A stretch of DNA of 64,000 bases from Planctomycetota bacterium (GTDB taxonomy: Bacteria; Planctomycetota; B15-G4; SIAN01): positions 62,001 to 126,000 of the forward strand of contig JANQQL010000020.1 of assembly GCA_028289345.1 (NCBI GenBank), written 5' to 3'. Below, in pieces: positions 61,200 to 64,000 of this stretch. The notes below the pieces were generated by a model. It searched no databases. It was not told where the DNA came from and saw only the letters and a list, made by a program, of their open reading frames with translations. Made by a program: the position numbers and the translations under genes. Position 1 is the first letter of the stretch, and each line of letters begins with the position of its first letter.

Positions 61200-61649
61200 A
61201 TTTCTCAGCCGACTGGCAACGGGGCACGAGTTCAAGAAATTGCCATCGCCGTGATCATCCAAGATGGCGAGGTTCTTCTCACCCGTCGCCCCGCCCCTCC
61301 GTTGCGCGATCGGAACGAATTTCCCGGTGGCCACCGCGAGCCGGGCGAGTCCCTCGAAGAATGCGTGGTTCGAGAAGTTCGAGAAGAGACCGCCCTGGAG
61401 GTGGTCTGCGGGGAGTTGCTGGACTTCCAAGACGTCGAGGTCTCCTGGGGACACCTGCAACTCTCGTTCTTCGAGTGCCGCCTGGAAAAGCCTGGGCAAA
61501 TCCCGGCAAACACTGAGCATCAACCCCGCTGGGTTCCGATAGAGGATTTACCGAATCTGGAACTGCCGGTGCCCAATCAACCGCTGGTTGAACAACTGCT
61601 GCGAAGTCGGCGAACCCCGGATCCTCCCGAGTCTCTCGGGGCGGACTGA
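61200..61649 (+). CDS. Nudix hydrolase (MutT-like), probable non-standard start
   Basis: About 149 residues with a complete Nudix box (GGHREPGESLEECVVREVREET). The beta strand needed by the fold (EIAIAVIIQDGEVLLTRR) lies partly upstream of the first GTG (61251), which on its own would cut the strand. The best start in frame is an ATT at 61200, about nine bases after GAGGGGG; no ATG/GTG/TTG precedes it after the rfbC stop. Likely substrate: an oxidised or damaged nucleotide. Confidence 0.82.
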   Translation: MSQPTGNGARVQEIAIAVIIQDGEVLLTRRPAPPLRDRNEFPGGHREPGESLEECVVREVREETALEVVCGELLDFQDVEVSWGHLQLSFFECRLEKPGQIPANTEHQPRWVPIEDLPNLELPVPNQPLVEQLLRSRRTPDPPESLGAD

Positions 61650-61679
61650 GGTCCGATTGCAGGCTTCTGCGAATCCCCC

Positions 61680-62744
61680 ATGACCAAGACCATCGAAACC
61701 TTCGCTGCGGGACGTGTCTGCTTGTTCGGGGAGCACCAGGAGATCCTGGGTCTCGAGTCGGTGACCATGGCGGTGTGCCGCGGGGTCACCGTTCGCCTGG
61801 AGCCTCAGGCGGGGAGCGAGTTCCGACTCGCGGGCATCGGAGACGACGGTCCGATCGCCATCGACGGAAGCACCCCGGTCGAAGGAAGGGGAGCGGTGGC
61901 GCGAGCCGCCGTGCGTTTGCTTCACGACCTGGACGTCCGCTTTCCCTGTGGCGCCGAGGTCACCGTGACCACCAACTTGGCGGCCAACGCCGGACTCGGC
62001 GCGATGGCAAGCTTTGCCTTGGCCTGGCTGCGCGCGCTGCTCGCCCACGCGACCGAGGAACACCGTTCTTTGGAAGAGTCGCGACGTCTTGCAGAACTGG
62101 CCTACCGCGCATCCGATGCGCTTCCCGGGGCCCGGCGCCTGGACGCCCTGGCAAGCGTGTTCGGGGGCGTGACCCATATGTCTTTCGCCTCGCCCCCGTT
62201 CGTCCTCCCCATCCCCACCGAGCTTCCCGGGATGGTGCTGATACGGTCCAACGAAGCCGAGAATCGGCACGGCGACTATGCGCAATCTGCCGAGCGAGTC
62301 GCCACCATGTGGAAGTACATGCAAAAGGTGGATCCTGAATTGGACCTGCGCCACGCCTCGGTGGAATCGGTGCACGCGGTCTTGCAGCAGCTCGGAGTCG
62401 AAAACGCCGACGAGTTTTGGACCGTGCTCTTTCAGCGGGACCTGACCCAGGCCGCGTTGCGAGTCATTGCCGAAGAACCCATGGATCGAGCGCGCTTGGG
62501 AGAGTTGCTCAACGAAGATCACGTGCGTCTACGGGACGGACTGGGCGGATCCACGCCACGCAACGAAGAGATCCGCACTCTTGCCCTGGAGGCCGGCGCG
62601 CTGGGCGTGAAACAGACCGGAGCCGCCAATGGCGGATGGCTGTTCGCCTACGTGCCCGACGCCGAATCCGAGTTCATGGATGCCATGGAACGTCTCGGCA
62701 TCGCCGCTTACCCCCTCGACGCCGCCTCCAGTCGCGTCGTCTAA
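61680..62744 (+). CDS. GHMP-family sugar kinase
   Basis: 354 residues. The first GHMP motif is present (FAAGRVCLFGEHQE, like galactokinase), and the third is GVKQTGAANGGWLFAY. The ATP-binding second motif is GLGAMAS where most members have GLGSSAA. The substrate may be a sugar or sugar-nucleotide precursor; the neighbouring rfbC and Nudix genes suggest carbohydrate metabolism. ATG start at 61680. Confidence 0.85.
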   Translation: MTKTIETFAAGRVCLFGEHQEILGLESVTMAVCRGVTVRLEPQAGSEFRLAGIGDDGPIAIDGSTPVEGRGAVARAAVRLLHDLDVRFPCGAEVTVTTNLAANAGLGAMASFALAWLRALLAHATEEHRSLEESRRLAELAYRASDALPGARRLDALASVFGGVTHMSFASPPFVLPIPTELPGMVLIRSNEAENRHGDYAQSAERVATMWKYMQKVDPELDLRHASVESVHAVLQQLGVENADEFWTVLFQRDLTQAALRVIAEEPMDRARLGELLNEDHVRLRDGLGGSTPRNEEIRTLALEAGALGVKQTGAANGGWLFAYVPDAESEFMDAMERLGIAAYPLDAASSRVV

Positions 62745-62844
62745 CCTCCCAGGACTCTGCAAGGCCGACCGAAGTCCACGGGGACGCCGCTCTTGCCGCC
62801 CATCGCGTCGCTTGGGAGACGAGTTGCCGGTCCGAAGAGGCGGG

Positions 62845-63621
62845 TCAGAGGGAAAGCCCCTGCAGTCGCGGGTAGGCCCGAAGAGTGTTTTCCTCGACGA
62901 TGCCTTCTAACTCCTCGACCTGCATGCCTCGCAGCTCGGCCACCGCTTGCAACGTGAGGGCCAGGTTCTTCGGCTCGTTGCGCTCGGCACCGTTCGGCCC
63001 CAGGACCGGAGCGTCGCTCTCGAGCAAGATCTGCGAAACGGGGAGTCGGCGAGCCAGCTTCTGCTTCTGCGGGGAGCGCAGGAGGGACGGAGGCAGAGAG
63101 AAGAACACTCCCTTTTCGGCGGCGGCCACCGCGTAGGACGCCTTCCCGTCGAACGCATGCATGTGCACCCGCGGTTCGCCATCCAGCAATTCGAGGGTGT
63201 GATGGCCCGCCGATCGCGAGTGGACGTTGAGCGGGACGTCCCAGCGCCGGGCCACCTCCGCGAGTCGCACCAGGACCTCGCGCTGGACCCGGCGGTCGTC
63301 TTCCTCCAGGGCACGCCAGTAGTCGAGGCCCACTTCGCCGACCGCGACGAGGCGATCACCGTACCGGTCAATCTGCTCGATCACCTGGTCGCAGCGCGGG
63401 TCGGCAAAGCGATCCGGGTGAAGTCCCAGGCACGGGAACAACTCGGGAGACTCCTCGGCCACTTCGAGGACTCGGCGGTTGTCTTCCACATCCTCGCCCA
63501 CGAGCAAGACGGCACGGACCCCGGCCTGTCGGGCACGAGCGAGGACCGCGTCCCGATCGGCATCAAATTCTTCCCCATGAAGGTGGGCGTGGACGTCGAT
63601 CAGAGGAACAGGTCTCCGCAA
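62845..63621 (-). CDS. TatD-family metal-dependent hydrolase
   Basis: 258 residues. The metal site of TatD DNases is visible: DVHAHLH, GEVGLDYW, NVHSRSAGHH, HMHAFDG and ILLESDAP. Likely a 3' exonuclease in DNA repair or quality control. It is convergent with the GHMP kinase gene and divergent from the membrane protein at the window end. Confidence 0.93.
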   Translation of the reverse strand: MRRPVPLIDVHAHLHGEEFDADRDAVLARARQAGVRAVLLVGEDVEDNRRVLEVAEESPELFPCLGLHPDRFADPRCDQVIEQIDRYGDRLVAVGEVGLDYWRALEEDDRRVQREVLVRLAEVARRWDVPLNVHSRSAGHHTLELLDGEPRVHMHAFDGKASYAVAAAEKGVFFSLPPSLLRSPQKQKLARRLPVSQILLESDAPVLGPNGAERNEPKNLALTLQAVAELRGMQVEELEGIVEENTLRAYPRLQGLSL

Positions 63622-63710
63622 TCTGGCTTCGGCCTTCGGGAACGATCCGGGCGGGGTAAAAAGCAGGCGGCCATCTTACGCCGAACGTCGCGCTCCACGA
63701 GACCAACGGA

Positions 63711-64000
63711 ATGCCCTCGATTCCCTGGATACCACGCCTGGACCCCGCCGGCCGAGCCACGCTACGGCTGTTGGCCGGCTTGGTGCTGGTCCGCTGGATC
63801 TACGGACTGTGGGTGTACGACCTCCAGGACGGCGTCATGATCCAAAACGTCGGCGACGTCTACCGCCGACTCGCCGCCGATTCTTGGGAAGGATTCGGAT
63901 CTCTGATTCGCTTCGGGGACTTCCTACCCGGAAGCCTGCTCGCCCTGGGAACCATCCAATTTGCCCTCGGCAATTTGTTCCTCTCCCCAGTCATCGTGGG
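63711..64000 (+). CDS. Membrane protein, N-terminal part (runs off the window)
   Basis: 96 residues visible from the ATG at 63711. Two hydrophobic segments (LRLLAGLVLVRWIYGLWVY and LPGSLLALGTIQFALGNLF) with a loop of about 35 residues in between. It may be a polytopic membrane enzyme or transporter; the visible part does not identify a family. Confidence 0.6.
   Translation, partial: MPSIPWIPRLDPAGRATLRLLAGLVLVRWIYGLWVYDLQDGVMIQNVGDVYRRLAADSWEGFGSLIRFGDFLPGSLLALGTIQFALGNLFLSPVIV

Noticed and set aside
1..64000. CRISPR arrays, IS elements or prophage
   Set aside because: No regular repeat array, transposase, terminal inverted repeats or phage structural genes were seen; the Xer protein is housekeeping-like.

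Overview
This window comes from a GC-rich bacterial chromosome. The best guess for its source is a member of the Planctomycetota or a close relative. The clues are a divergent ECF sigma factor and soluble Ser/Thr kinase pair, a GldA/GldF/GldG/DUF4340 operon, secreted HEAT-repeat and TPR proteins, a sulfatase-like lipoprotein and frequent GTG/TTG starts. This placement rests on gene content only and is an inference. No IS element, prophage, rRNA or CRISPR array was seen, and coding density is high on both strands.

Layout. 1-2500: N-terminal part of a Ser/Thr kinase, an ECF-type sigma factor and a secreted Cys-rich protein. 2545-7244 (minus): ribBA, rpiA and gyrA. 7522-10954 (minus): an ABC exporter operon with a parvulin-like protein between permease and ATPase. 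11069-16916 (plus): arginase, an ABC ATPase with an odd Walker A, an FtsX/LolC-type permease, a Rieske protein and an SGNH hydrolase. 16930-19587 (minus): an AhpD-like protein with an in-frame UGA, then xseA and xseB. 19669-22224 (plus): an HD phosphohydrolase, tRNA-Trp and a DUF3108-like protein. 22349-30632 (minus): the Gld-like ABC operon, dnaK and an orphan histidine kinase. 30692-32771: a Sua5/phosphatase fusion, rpsU and a PTS EIIA. 33298-41453 (plus): a type II secretion operon gspD-E-F-G-H-I-J. 41581-46827 (minus): nadK, dxs, a polyprenyl diphosphate synthase and rny. 47359-51553 (minus): membrane and secreted proteins and a class IV aminotransferase. 51609-54520 (plus): a Xer recombinase and a ClC channel with CBS domains. 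54693-64000: a dehydratase, TPR protein, degenerate sulfatase, TM2 and DUF2752 proteins, rfbC, Nudix, GHMP kinase, TatD and the start of a membrane protein.

The most notable observation is at 19039-19587. Two open segments in one frame are separated by a single UGA that sits exactly at the second position of the AhpD-family CxxC motif. Downstream, within the spacing of bacterial SECIS elements, lies a perfect 7-bp hairpin with a GGUC loop like that of E. coli fdhF. This is best read as a selenoprotein with a Cys-x-x-Sec motif, in an operon with both subunits of exonuclease VII. The large subunit itself carries an unusual N-terminal HARP-like domain. No selenocysteine machinery (selA, selB, selD, tRNA-Sec) is in the window, so decoding is inferred.

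Other oddities are missing or substituted key residues (RibBA zinc cysteine, ABC Walker A, sulfatase nucleophile and metal ligands, gyrase quinolone region), domain fusions (Sua5 with a YwlE-like phosphatase; DUF2062 with a lipoprotein-like part), non-standard starts, and paired palindromes upstream of dnaK and of the gld operon.
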